A stretch of 64,000 nucleotides of DNA from the NCBI GenBank assembly GCA_958352145.1, contig CATWNM010000007.1:1-64000 (forward strand), written 5' to 3'. The notes beneath the pieces are model-generated. The model searched no databases. It saw only the letters and a program-made list of their open reading frames with translations, and was not told the DNA's origin. Each line of letters opens with the position of its first letter. Within the stretch, counting starts at the first letter, position 1. A program made the translations under genes and the position numbers. Origin of the DNA: an uncultured Eubacteriales bacterium. Lineage in GTDB: Bacteria; Bacillota; Clostridia; Oscillospirales; CAG-272. Below, piece after piece: positions 1 through 8,372 of the stretch.

Positions 1-50
1 GCAGACTGCGCCGCGACGCTCGAATGCGGTGCAATTGCCTATCGACAGCA

Positions 51-99
51 CTAGGTAACGTCTTGCGGTTTTACAGCAAGACGTTCCCTAGCGTGTTTT
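51..99 (+). terminator. Strong hairpin, possible terminator of a gene left of the window
   Basis: A 16-bp stem with one mismatch (CTAGGTAACGTCTTGC paired with bases 76-91) encloses a 9-nt loop and is followed on the plus strand by CGTGTTTT. The T-tract is weak, so this may be a terminator for an unseen plus-strand gene or a stable intergenic hairpin. It does not fit the minus-strand gene that ends at 151, because no T-run follows on that strand. Confidence 0.4.
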
Positions 100-150
100 A
101 ACAATGCACAGAGTTTCGGCCATGGCATATCTGCGAAAGGCAGATCAATT

Positions 151-1896
151 TTAGGACGCGCGCCGTTTGAATACGCCGACGACGCCTTCTTCATAAAATA
201 TCGTGATGTACGCTTCGTTTAAATAATCGTCCGCCGCGTATTCATCGGTCGCATATCGCAAATCCAGTACATAATATTCGGCTTTTTGTTTGGTGGTTTC
301 GAGTTCATAGATTTCTTTGCGCTGCGACAGGTTTGCCAAAAAAAAGGTGGAGGAGGCTACGCTCGCATCATCGGGTATCAGCGATAATGCCTGCTGGATG
401 GTTTCCCGCTGATATGCGGTGTCCTGATAGCTTTTTACATAGCCTAGCTTATCCAGGTATCCGCCGGCAAAGAGGATCGCCGAACAAAGGACGGCGCATA
501 AAAGTATTTTCTTTCGGCCTTTGCCGAGTTCGGCGAAGTTTGCCGCCGCCAGATACATAAGGCACGCCCCGCTGCCGAATATATATTGATGGTCAATGCT
601 ATATTGGTATTGATAATTCGTCATCAGGTTGATCAGCGTGAGCGGAATCAGCAGGATCAGTTTTGCGGGCGATTTGGACATCAGCGGGAGAAAGGCCAGC
701 GGCACGAACATTTGCAGCATAAAAATTAGCTTTTCCTGCGTGAATATTTGCTGCACCGTATATATGGGATTTTGAAGTACGGCTTTTATCACGGTAAACA
801 GCCCGCCGTCGTCGTAAATATAATTGCTGTAGCGGCCGGACATAACGCCGTTTCCATAGACAGACATCAAATGTGTGACCGTAATAAAGTACAGTATGGA
901 GATACCGAATAGGGCAAGGTTTCGTTTGCAGTTTTTTCTGCTGAAAAGAAAGTATAAAGAGATAACCGCAGTATAGACCGCGGCGTCCTCTTTGACCAGC
1001 AAAATCAGTAGGGCGGCTGCAGAGGCGGGAAGCGTTTGATTTTTCTCGGAGAAATATATGAACCATAAAATTAGCGGAGCGAGGAAACAATTTTCATGGA
1101 GGTAAAAAAAACAGCCGCCGGCAAAAGCCGGATACAATACGTAGCAGACCGCAAACAATCCCGCCGCCGTGTTGGAAAGCTTGAATTTTTTGCAGATCAG
1201 TACGAGCGGCAGGACGCCGCTGGCAACAATGAATCCCTGGGCGACCAGCAGTGTGCAGGGCGAAGGGATCAGCATATAAAGGGGCAGAAGCAGATAAAAG
1301 ATCGGAGAAAAATGCACGGCGAAATGATTCAGCAAACCGTCGCGCTCGCATGTAACCAGGCATTTGCCGGTTTCTTTCATAAAATAAAACATCTGGGAGA
1401 ACAGTCCAAAGTCAAAGCAAGGCGTCCAATAGTTTTTATAGTAGAGGCAGCCGATGATGCCCGTAAACAGGGTAAATGCGATAATCAGCGCAGACGCCAG
1501 ACCCCACAGTGCGGCGCCGGAGAACCGGACGGCGATATTTTTTAGATCCGAGTAGAAAACGATCCCGCAGAGGATCAGACAAAGGCCGAAAGAAAATACA
1601 TAGTCGCCGTAGTTTGCGGCAGCGCTTGCAAAGTACAGTTCGGCGGTGAGGATCAGCATAAGAGTGATATATTTATCGTGCTGAATCATGCACAGCAAAA
1701 GAAACAGGAGCGCCGTTGCGCTGGTAAACAACCAAAAATGAATTCTGTCATAATAAGCGTGTGTGGTGAACGGAGCTTTGGATACTGCAAAAAAGAATAG
1801 GGAAATAAGCAGCCATGCGGCAATCAGCCTTTGTATGCGCTGCGGCATGGTCAGATTCAAAAATCTGTTTATTGGTAGCATGTTTGATTTCTTCAT
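151..1896 (-). CDS. DUF2079 family polytopic membrane protein
   Basis: Predicted integral membrane protein with roughly a dozen hydrophobic segments. The motifs FDFGLFSQ and HFSPIFYLLLPLY about a third of the way in are typical of the DUF2079 family (GT-C-like membrane proteins of unknown activity). Two in-frame ATGs lie close together. The one at 1896 is preferred because a GAGG site lies about nine bases upstream; starting at 1911 would add five residues (MRYIP). The gene begins about 40 bp after metH on the same strand and may be co-transcribed with it, but nothing ties it functionally to methionine. Family assignment is good; substrate and reaction are unknown. Confidence 0.75.
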   Translation of the reverse strand: MKKSNMLPINRFLNLTMPQRIQRLIAAWLLISLFFFAVSKAPFTTHAYYDRIHFWLFTSATALLFLLLCMIQHDKYITLMLILTAELYFASAAANYGDYVFSFGLCLILCGIVFYSDLKNIAVRFSGAALWGLASALIIAFTLFTGIIGCLYYKNYWTPCFDFGLFSQMFYFMKETGKCLVTCERDGLLNHFAVHFSPIFYLLLPLYMLIPSPCTLLVAQGFIVASGVLPLVLICKKFKLSNTAAGLFAVCYVLYPAFAGGCFFYLHENCFLAPLILWFIYFSEKNQTLPASAAALLILLVKEDAAVYTAVISLYFLFSRKNCKRNLALFGISILYFITVTHLMSVYGNGVMSGRYSNYIYDDGGLFTVIKAVLQNPIYTVQQIFTQEKLIFMLQMFVPLAFLPLMSKSPAKLILLIPLTLINLMTNYQYQYSIDHQYIFGSGACLMYLAAANFAELGKGRKKILLCAVLCSAILFAGGYLDKLGYVKSYQDTAYQRETIQQALSLIPDDASVASSTFFLANLSQRKEIYELETTKQKAEYYVLDLRYATDEYAADDYLNEAYITIFYEEGVVGVFKRRAS

Positions 1897-1937
1897 TGGG
1901 ATATACCTCATATAACTACCTGGCGGGGCATCGGGGA

Positions 1938-4352
1938 TTATTGTGTTTTGAACAGCGCTTCGGCAATGCGGACGGTTTCCATTGCGTCGGCGGCGTAAAA
2001 ATCGGCGCCGATCTTTTTTGCGTAATCTTTGGTCAAAACCGCGCCGCCTACGACGATTTTGGCTTTCGGAGCCTGCGTGCGCAGCAGACGAATCGTTTGC
2101 TCCATGGCGGGCACGGTCGTGGTCATCAGCGCGGACAGCCCGACGAGCCGGATGTCCGCAGCGGCAGCGGTTGCTGCAATGGTTTCGGGCGGCACGTCGC
2201 GGCCGAGGTCAAGCGCGTCAAAGCCGAAGTTTTCCAGCAGGACGCGCACGATGTTTTTCCCAATATCGTGTATATCGCCGGCTACGGTCGCCAGCAGCAC
2301 TTTTCGGCCGCTGCCGGTGCGCTTCGGCATGGCGGCTTTCACCGCTTCAAACGCAGCGGAAGCCGCTTCCGCGCTCATTAGGAGTTCCGGCAGATAGACG
2401 GTTTTTTGCTCAAATCCGCGTCCGACCTCGTCAAGCGCCGGAATAATTTCTTCGTTGATGATTTTCAGCGCGTCGGTATGTGCGAGCATTTCTTTGGCTG
2501 CGCTTCCGGCTTCGCTCTGCAGGCCTTTGACGATTGCGCGGCGCAAAGGACTGCCGGCCTCTTTGGCGGATGCGGGCGCGTCGGAAATTTTTTCCGACGG
2601 CCGCGTGGTGTATTCGGTTTGCCCATGCGTTTTTGCAAAGGCGATATAATCACGGCATCCCTCGTCTAGGCCGCACAGTGCCCGGCGCGCGTAATAGATT
2701 TTCATCATTTCGGCGGAGAACGGATTCATAATCGCGGCATCCAGCCCCGCTTCAAGCGCCATGGCGAAGAATGCGCTGTTCAGCATATCCCGTGCGGGAA
2801 GGCCGAAAGAAATATTGGAGACGCCAAGCGTCGTGCAGATTGAGAGTTCATTTCGGATGATACGCACCGCCTCCAGCGTCCGCGCGGCGTTTTCCGGATC
2901 GGCCGAAACGGTCAGCGTCAGCGGATCCGCGAGAATATCCTTGCGGTGGATACCATATTTTGCGGCTTCTCTTACGATTTTTTGAATTATATCCGCGCGT
3001 CCGCGCGCGCTGTCCGGAATACCATCCTCGTCGATAGCGAGCGCGACGACAACGCCGCCGTATTTCTGAATGAGGGGAAAGACAGCGTCCATCACGGCCT
3101 GCTTTCCGTTTACGGAGTTGACTAACGGCTTCCCGCTGTATGCGCGCATGGCGGCGTCCAGCGCTTTTGGGTTTGTGGAATCGAGTTGGAGGGGAAGCGC
3201 GCATACGGCCTGAAGCTCCTGCACAAGATGCACAAGCATGGCCGGTTCATCGATATCCGGCAGGCCGGCATTGATGTCCAGGGCATGCACGCCGCATTCC
3301 GCTTCGGCAACGCCCTCCCGTAGGATATAGCCGACGTTTCCCGTGCGCAGGGCCTCTTTCAGCTTGGGTTTCCCAGTCGGATTGATGCGTTCGCCGATCA
3401 GCACCGGCGCGTTTCCAATGGTTAAAGCGTTTGTGTAGGAGGAGACGCAGGTGACTGCTTTAGGAGAGGGCGGCGTATAAGGGACGCTTCGCAGCGCCAA
3501 AACGGTTTTTTGAATAAAATCAGGAGTCGTGCCGCAGCAGCCGCCTAACAGCCCCGCGCCTTCTTCTGCAGCCTCATATAAAGCGGCGGCGAATTCTTCG
3601 CCGCTTACCGTATAAACGGTTTCTTCGCCGAGGATTTCCGGGATTCCCGCGTTGGGTTTGACGATGATGGGGGTAGAGGAAACGCGGAGGAATTCGGGCA
3701 AAAGCGCAAGCATTTGCTTAGGTCCGAGCGAACAGTTCATGCCGAGCGCGTCTACGCGCAGTCCCTCCAGCATGGCCACCATCGCTTCCACGCTTGCGCC
3801 GGTCATCAGCCGTCCGCGCTCGTCGTATACATTGGCGGCAAAAACGGGCAGATTGCAGTTTTCTTTTGCAGCCAGCACGGCCGCCTTGGTCTCCAGGCAG
3901 TCGTTCATTGTCTCAATAAAAACCAAATCTGCGCCGTATCGGACGCCCAGTCGCACAACCGCTGAAAAAGCGTTGACCGCGTCCTCAAACGCAAGATCCC
4001 CAAACGGTGAGAGAAGCCGTCCTAGGGGGCCGACATCCAGCGCGACGTAATGCGTCTGCGCGTCAAATCCTGCCCGGCGGCGCGCATTCTGCGCCGAGCA
4101 AAGCGCGCTGCGGACAATATTTTCCAAGGTACAGGCGTCGTATTTCAGCGGATTTGCACCGAATGTATTGGCGCACACGATCTGACTTCCGGCCTGAAAG
4201 TAGGCAAAGCTTACCGCTTCCACAGCGCCGGGATTTTGAATATTCCATTGCTCCGTGGGCGTGCCTGTGGGCAGACCCGCTGCGGTAAGCATCGAGCCAA
4301 AGCCGCCGTCAAGAATCAGGCGCTCATGGGCAAGGCGTTCTTTCAATTTCAT
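1938..4352 (-). CDS. metH: Cobalamin-dependent methionine synthase, short form without reactivation domain
   Basis: Transfers a methyl group from methyltetrahydrofolate to homocysteine through cob(I)alamin. Domains in order: homocysteine S-methyltransferase (about residues 1-300, zinc ligands in MNCSLGP and GGCCGT), pterin-binding barrel (about 310-570, starting at GERINPTGK), cobalamin cap (about 590-680) and B12-binding Rossmann domain (about 680-804) with the lower-ligand motif GDIHDIGKNI. At 804 residues it lacks the C-terminal AdoMet reactivation domain of the roughly 1200-residue enterobacterial enzyme; that function is encoded by the gene directly upstream, whose stop overlaps this ATG (ATGA). 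Last core gene of the set mtnN, metF, reactivation protein, metH. Confidence 0.95.
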   Translation of the reverse strand: MKLKERLAHERLILDGGFGSMLTAAGLPTGTPTEQWNIQNPGAVEAVSFAYFQAGSQIVCANTFGANPLKYDACTLENIVRSALCSAQNARRRAGFDAQTHYVALDVGPLGRLLSPFGDLAFEDAVNAFSAVVRLGVRYGADLVFIETMNDCLETKAAVLAAKENCNLPVFAANVYDERGRLMTGASVEAMVAMLEGLRVDALGMNCSLGPKQMLALLPEFLRVSSTPIIVKPNAGIPEILGEETVYTVSGEEFAAALYEAAEEGAGLLGGCCGTTPDFIQKTVLALRSVPYTPPSPKAVTCVSSYTNALTIGNAPVLIGERINPTGKPKLKEALRTGNVGYILREGVAEAECGVHALDINAGLPDIDEPAMLVHLVQELQAVCALPLQLDSTNPKALDAAMRAYSGKPLVNSVNGKQAVMDAVFPLIQKYGGVVVALAIDEDGIPDSARGRADIIQKIVREAAKYGIHRKDILADPLTLTVSADPENAARTLEAVRIIRNELSICTTLGVSNISFGLPARDMLNSAFFAMALEAGLDAAIMNPFSAEMMKIYYARRALCGLDEGCRDYIAFAKTHGQTEYTTRPSEKISDAPASAKEAGSPLRRAIVKGLQSEAGSAAKEMLAHTDALKIINEEIIPALDEVGRGFEQKTVYLPELLMSAEAASAAFEAVKAAMPKRTGSGRKVLLATVAGDIHDIGKNIVRVLLENFGFDALDLGRDVPPETIAATAAAADIRLVGLSALMTTTVPAMEQTIRLLRTQAPKAKIVVGGAVLTKDYAKKIGADFYAADAMETVRIAEALFKTQ

Positions 4353-4954
4353 GTTTGATTACCTCTTGGCAGAATACCCGCAAAAGCGGTGACGGTTTTT
4401 GCCGGACGGAAAATACAGTCCGGGCTCAGCGAAGCGCTAAGCAGATGCGCAGTGCGCAGAAGCGCTGCAATGGATTTTTGCGCAGAGAGGGGAAGATCAC
4501 CGTAGCCTGGGGAAAAACGCGGACGAAGACAGGCTTTTTCGCGGGACGCAAGCATGGCGCAGACCGTGTCGCATACGGCTTCGATCAGGGCGGCCGCCGC
4601 CGCGTCGAGCGCGAGCGCTTTTGCAGGAGAGAGAAGGGATGCTTTGGCAATTTCGCGATCTGCGGCATGCCCAATGGTAGCGGCAAATACAAAAACCGCC
4701 GTGCATCCGTTTAAATTTTTCGCTAGATCTGCGCTGTGCAGCGTAAGCGAACCGGCGACGATCTCTGCGCCTGCAACGGAAAGCGGTAGACGTGTTAAGC
4801 AGGCGCGGCATTCCGCTGCGTTTCGGATCTCTTCCAGCGCCTCTTTCGCCAGTGTACGGACTGGTTCCGCCGCCTGCTTTGCACCCATATAGCGCAGAAT
4901 CTCGTCCAGAGACACGGAGGGCGTTTCCAGACGGTATATTTCAGGCGTAGTCAT
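4349..4954 (-). CDS. Stand-alone MetH reactivation-domain-like protein
   Basis: A 201-residue protein resembling the AdoMet-binding reactivation domain of methionine synthase. The motif RFSPGYGDLPLS near residue 150 and the C-terminal KTVTAFAGI segment are characteristic. In E. coli MetH this domain uses AdoMet and a reduced flavodoxin to rescue oxidised cob(II)alamin. Here it is a separate gene overlapping metF upstream and metH downstream by 4 bp each, an arrangement that favours translational coupling and matched expression with the short MetH. The role is inferred from family and position. Confidence 0.85.
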   Translation of the reverse strand: MTTPEIYRLETPSVSLDEILRYMGAKQAAEPVRTLAKEALEEIRNAAECRACLTRLPLSVAGAEIVAGSLTLHSADLAKNLNGCTAVFVFAATIGHAADREIAKASLLSPAKALALDAAAAALIEAVCDTVCAMLASREKACLRPRFSPGYGDLPLSAQKSIAALLRTAHLLSASLSPDCIFRPAKTVTAFAGILPRGNQT

Positions 4955-5817
4955 AGAATGGACGAAAGATTGTTCCGAATTGCGGCGGCGACATCCGGGC
5001 GGTTCATCGAATAGACATGCACGGCGTCGATTCCATTGGCAAACAGGTCGATGATTTGTTCAGTCGCATAGGCTACGCCCGCCTGGAACATGGCGGCGGG
5101 GCTTCCGCCGTATCTATCCACGATCCGGCGGAAGCGCTGCGGCAGCGCGGTGCCGGAAATGGCGCAGATTCGTTTGATCTGTTTTGCGCTGGTCACAGGC
5201 ATGATTCCGGCGACGACCGGAACGTCAATGCCTGCGCGCAGGGAGCGGTAGAGAAAATTGTAAAGGATGCTGTTGTCGAAAAACATTTGCGTTACAAGAA
5301 ATTCACAGCCGCATTCCACTTTCTCGCGCAGGTGGCGCAGATCCTCTTCGCAGGTTGCGCTTTCCGGATGTCCTTCGGGATAGCAGGCTCCGCCAATGCA
5401 GAAATCGCCGCAGCGCTTGATTTCCTCTACCAGTTCGGCGGCGTAATGAAATTCCAGTTCGGCGGCGTCTGTATTCTCAGGCATATCGCCGCGCAGGGCG
5501 AGTATATTTCTAAGCCCGCTTGTGCGAAGCGCATCCAGGCGTGTACGAATGCCGGCCCGCGTTGAGGATACGCAGCTGAGGTGTGCGAGCACTGGTACGC
5601 CGAAGCGGCTTTCCAAATTCTGCGCCACGGCGAGCGTATAATTGCTTGTGCCGCCGCCTGCGCCATAGGTTACGCTCATGTAGCTGGGATGCAGCGCGGC
5701 GATTTGTTCGGTCGCCTGCCGGACAGTTTCGAAATCCGCGCTTTTTTTCGGCGGAAATACTTCAAAGGAAAGGCTGGGACGCTCTCCTCGAATGATCTCG
5801 GTCAGCCTTTTTTGCAT
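4951..5817 (-). CDS. metF: 5,10-methylenetetrahydrofolate reductase
   Basis: Flavin-dependent TIM-barrel enzyme (288 residues, normal for the family) that reduces methylene-THF to methyl-THF, the methyl donor for MetH. Visible family motifs are FEVFPPK near residue 20 with the conserved glutamate, VTYGAGGGTSNYT, ALRGDMP, GGACYPEGHPES and QMFFDN. An AAGGAG ribosome site precedes the ATG. It lies 54 bp downstream of mtnN and overlaps the reactivation-domain gene by 4 bp. Confidence 0.95.
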   Translation of the reverse strand: MQKRLTEIIRGERPSLSFEVFPPKKSADFETVRQATEQIAALHPSYMSVTYGAGGGTSNYTLAVAQNLESRFGVPVLAHLSCVSSTRAGIRTRLDALRTSGLRNILALRGDMPENTDAAELEFHYAAELVEEIKRCGDFCIGGACYPEGHPESATCEEDLRHLREKVECGCEFLVTQMFFDNSILYNFLYRSLRAGIDVPVVAGIMPVTSAKQIKRICAISGTALPQRFRRIVDRYGGSPAAMFQAGVAYATEQIIDLFANGIDAVHVYSMNRPDVAAAIRNNLSSIL

Positions 5818-5871
5818 GACAAGTCTCCTTTTTTATGAAAAATCTTGAGCAAATGGATTTTGAATGCACAG

Positions 5872-6558
5872 TCAAAATCTCTGCAGAAATACGCGGAGGA
5901 TCGCATAAGAGCGCGCCGCGGCCATGGCGGCGAATTTCGGATATTCCATCTGCGCTTTCCCGTCCGCGCTGTCGGAGATGGCGCGCAGCACGCCGAACGG
6001 GACTTTGTTGATATACGCGGCCTGCGCAACGGCCGCGCCTTCCATTTCGCAGGCCATCGCGCCGAACGCGTGGCGGATCCATGCTTTTTTCTCCGGATCG
6101 GACAGAAATTGATCGCCTGAAGCGATCGTGCCGCGGCATGATTTTGCGCCGGTTTCGTCTGCAGCTGCTACAAGTATGCGCCTAATGCGCGGATCTGCTT
6201 CAAAATAGACGGTATCGAGTCCGGAGATCATCCCCGGCGGATCACCGAGCGGGGTGGTGTCCATATCATGCTGAACCAATCGGTCTGCAATGGCAATGTC
6301 GCCGATAGACAATTTTGTTGTGAGCGTGCCGGCCACGCCGCTGTTTAGAATGCATGCGGGCGCGTAGCGTAAAATCATAGCTTCCGCACAGACGGCGGCG
6401 AATACCTTGCCGATGCCGCAGACCGCAAGCACGATCTCCTGTCCGCATAGGCGTCCACGCACAAATTCCATGCCGCTTATAGATTCGATGCCGGTGATCT
6501 GCATTTCTTTTTGAATCGCGTCGGCTTCGAGTTTCATAGCGCAAATGATTCCGATCAC
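5872..6558 (-). CDS. mtnN: 5'-methylthioadenosine/S-adenosylhomocysteine nucleosidase
   Basis: Cleaves S-adenosylhomocysteine and methylthioadenosine to free adenine, relieving product inhibition of methyltransferases and feeding the methyl cycle completed by MetF and MetH downstream. The 228-residue protein shows the MTAN glutamate in MKLEADA, the loop NSGVAGTL, the substrate-binding ACEMEGAAVAQ and the catalytic aspartate in ISDSADGKA. It starts with GTG behind an AAGGAG site. No SAM riboswitch or T-box is visible in the 68 bp upstream, so it may be read through from the ABC genes or use a weak AT-rich promoter. Confidence 0.93.
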   Translation of the reverse strand: MIGIICAMKLEADAIQKEMQITGIESISGMEFVRGRLCGQEIVLAVCGIGKVFAAVCAEAMILRYAPACILNSGVAGTLTTKLSIGDIAIADRLVQHDMDTTPLGDPPGMISGLDTVYFEADPRIRRILVAAADETGAKSCRGTIASGDQFLSDPEKKAWIRHAFGAMACEMEGAAVAQAAYINKVPFGVLRAISDSADGKAQMEYPKFAAMAAARSYAILRVFLQRF

Positions 6559-6626
6559 TGTATTTCTCCTTGATTATTTTTATTTCTATTTGTAGCTTGA
6601 GGCGCGATCACCTGCTTGTCTGAAGC

Positions 6627-8372
6627 CTATATGGCAAACTGCGCGTTCCAAAGTTCGGCGTAGAAGCCGCCCTTTTTCAGCAGGGCATCATGGGTTCCTT
6701 GTTCGATGATGTTGCCGTCGCGCATAACAAGAATAACGTCAGCCTCGCGGATGGTAGACAGCCGGTGCGCGACAATGAAGCTGGTTCGCCCCTGCATCAG
6801 TTTGGCAAACGCGTTTTGTATCCGCATTTCCGTCCGCGTGTCGATGGACGAGGTCGCCTCGTCTAAAATCAGCATCGGCGGCAGGCAAAGCATGATTCTC
6901 GTGATGCATAGAAGCTGCTTCTGACCGGCGCTGAGCGCGCCGCCGTCCTCGCCGATATAGGTGTCGTAGCCGTCCGGCAGACGCCGGATGAAGGCGTCCG
7001 CATGAGAAGCTTTTGCGGCTCTTTGCACTTCCTCGTCGGTTGCGTCGGGCTTGCCCATCACAATATTGTCCCGGATACTGCCTTCTTTGAGCCAAGTTTC
7101 CTGCAGCACCATGCCGAAGCTTTTTCGCAAAGAGGCGCGTGTGAGCTTTTGTACGGGGACGCCGTCTACAAGAATTTGTCCGCTTGTCGTGTCGTAGAAG
7201 CGCATCAAAAGATTAATCAGCGTTGTTTTTCCGCAGCCTGTTGGTCCGACAATCGCGATTCGCTGGCCATGCTCCGCATGGAAATGGAAGTTTTCAACCA
7301 GCTTTTTATCTGGCGTGTAGGAGAAGCAGACATTCTCAAAGCGGACGCTGCCCAAAGCGTTTTCAAGCGTTTTTGCGCCGGAGGCGTCCGGCTTTTCGGA
7401 ATCGGTATCCAGAAGTTCAAAAATACGAGACGCGCAGGCCAGCGCATTTTGAAGTTCCGTAATCACGCCGGAAATTTCATTGAACGGCTTTGTGTATTGG
7501 TTGGAATAGCGAAGAAACGTGGAAAGACTGCCCACGGTCATCGTCGCGCCCGCGCCGATACAGAAAAATCCGCCGAGCAGCGCGATGCCCAGATATACGA
7601 AGTTGTTGACCACACGTGTGGCGGGATTGGTCAGAGAAGAGAAAAAAATGGCCCGAAGCGAGCATGTTTCCAGTTTATCGTTGATTTCATCAAATTTCCG
7701 CAGATTCTCATTCCCGTGCGAGAAAGCGACAGAAACTTTCTGATTGGTGATGCTTTCGTCGATCAGCGCGGTTTGCTCGGCCTTTGTCATGCTTTGCAGG
7801 ATAAACATGGCGTGCGTCCGTTCGGCGATGAATTTGGCCACAAACAGGGACAGCGGCGTGAGCACGACGACGAACAGCGCGATGCGCCAGTCGAGGAGCA
7901 GCATGAAAAAGAGCGTGCCGAGAATGGTCATGACGCCGGTGAAGAACTGCGTAAAGCCCATTAAAAGGCCGTCGGAAAATTGATCCACGTCCGAAATCAC
8001 ACGGTTGACGGTTTCGCCCGCGGGATGCGCGTCGATATACGAAAGGGGGAGCGATTGGATTTTTCGGATGGCGTCACGGCGAATATCCCGTACGATGGTG
8101 TAGGTGATGCTGTTGTTCAGAATGCTCATGATCCATTGAAGCAGCGCGGTTGCCGCGATAATCAGAGCGCCGCGCCAAAGCAGACGGCTGATCGCTTCAA
8201 AATCGATCGGGCCGCCCTCGATGCAGAGATCAATGGCGTCTCCGATCAAAATCGGGAGATAGAGCGTCATGGCTACGATAAAGATGGAGAGGATCAGGGT
8301 AAGAACCAGTTTTGGTATGCTGCTTCGCATATAACGGAGCGTTTTGCGGATCGTTTCTTTATTGCGCATCAT
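6627..8372 (-). CDS. ABC exporter half-transporter with the canonical ATPase site
   Basis: Type IV ABC exporter subunit: six-helix membrane domain (about residues 1-310) fused to an ATPase domain with Walker A GPTGCGKTT, signature LSAGQKQ and Walker B LILDEATS, whose glutamate is the catalytic base. The start overlaps the 3' end of its partner gene by 14 bp, with GGAGGG just upstream. The partner has aspartate in place of this glutamate, the usual asymmetry of heterodimeric exporters such as TM287/288. Substrate unknown; multidrug or peptide export is a reasonable guess only. Confidence 0.9.
   Translation of the reverse strand: MMRNKETIRKTLRYMRSSIPKLVLTLILSIFIVAMTLYLPILIGDAIDLCIEGGPIDFEAISRLLWRGALIIAATALLQWIMSILNNSITYTIVRDIRRDAIRKIQSLPLSYIDAHPAGETVNRVISDVDQFSDGLLMGFTQFFTGVMTILGTLFFMLLLDWRIALFVVVLTPLSLFVAKFIAERTHAMFILQSMTKAEQTALIDESITNQKVSVAFSHGNENLRKFDEINDKLETCSLRAIFFSSLTNPATRVVNNFVYLGIALLGGFFCIGAGATMTVGSLSTFLRYSNQYTKPFNEISGVITELQNALACASRIFELLDTDSEKPDASGAKTLENALGSVRFENVCFSYTPDKKLVENFHFHAEHGQRIAIVGPTGCGKTTLINLLMRFYDTTSGQILVDGVPVQKLTRASLRKSFGMVLQETWLKEGSIRDNIVMGKPDATDEEVQRAAKASHADAFIRRLPDGYDTYIGEDGGALSAGQKQLLCITRIMLCLPPMLILDEATSSIDTRTEMRIQNAFAKLMQGRTSFIVAHRLSTIREADVILVMRDGNIIEQGTHDALLKKGGFYAELWNAQFAI

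Noticed and set aside
7002..7964. Long plus-strand open frames opposite the ABC and metH genes
   Set aside because: They mirror conserved ATPase or B12-domain codons and have no recognisable motifs; treated as antisense shadows of GC-rich genes.
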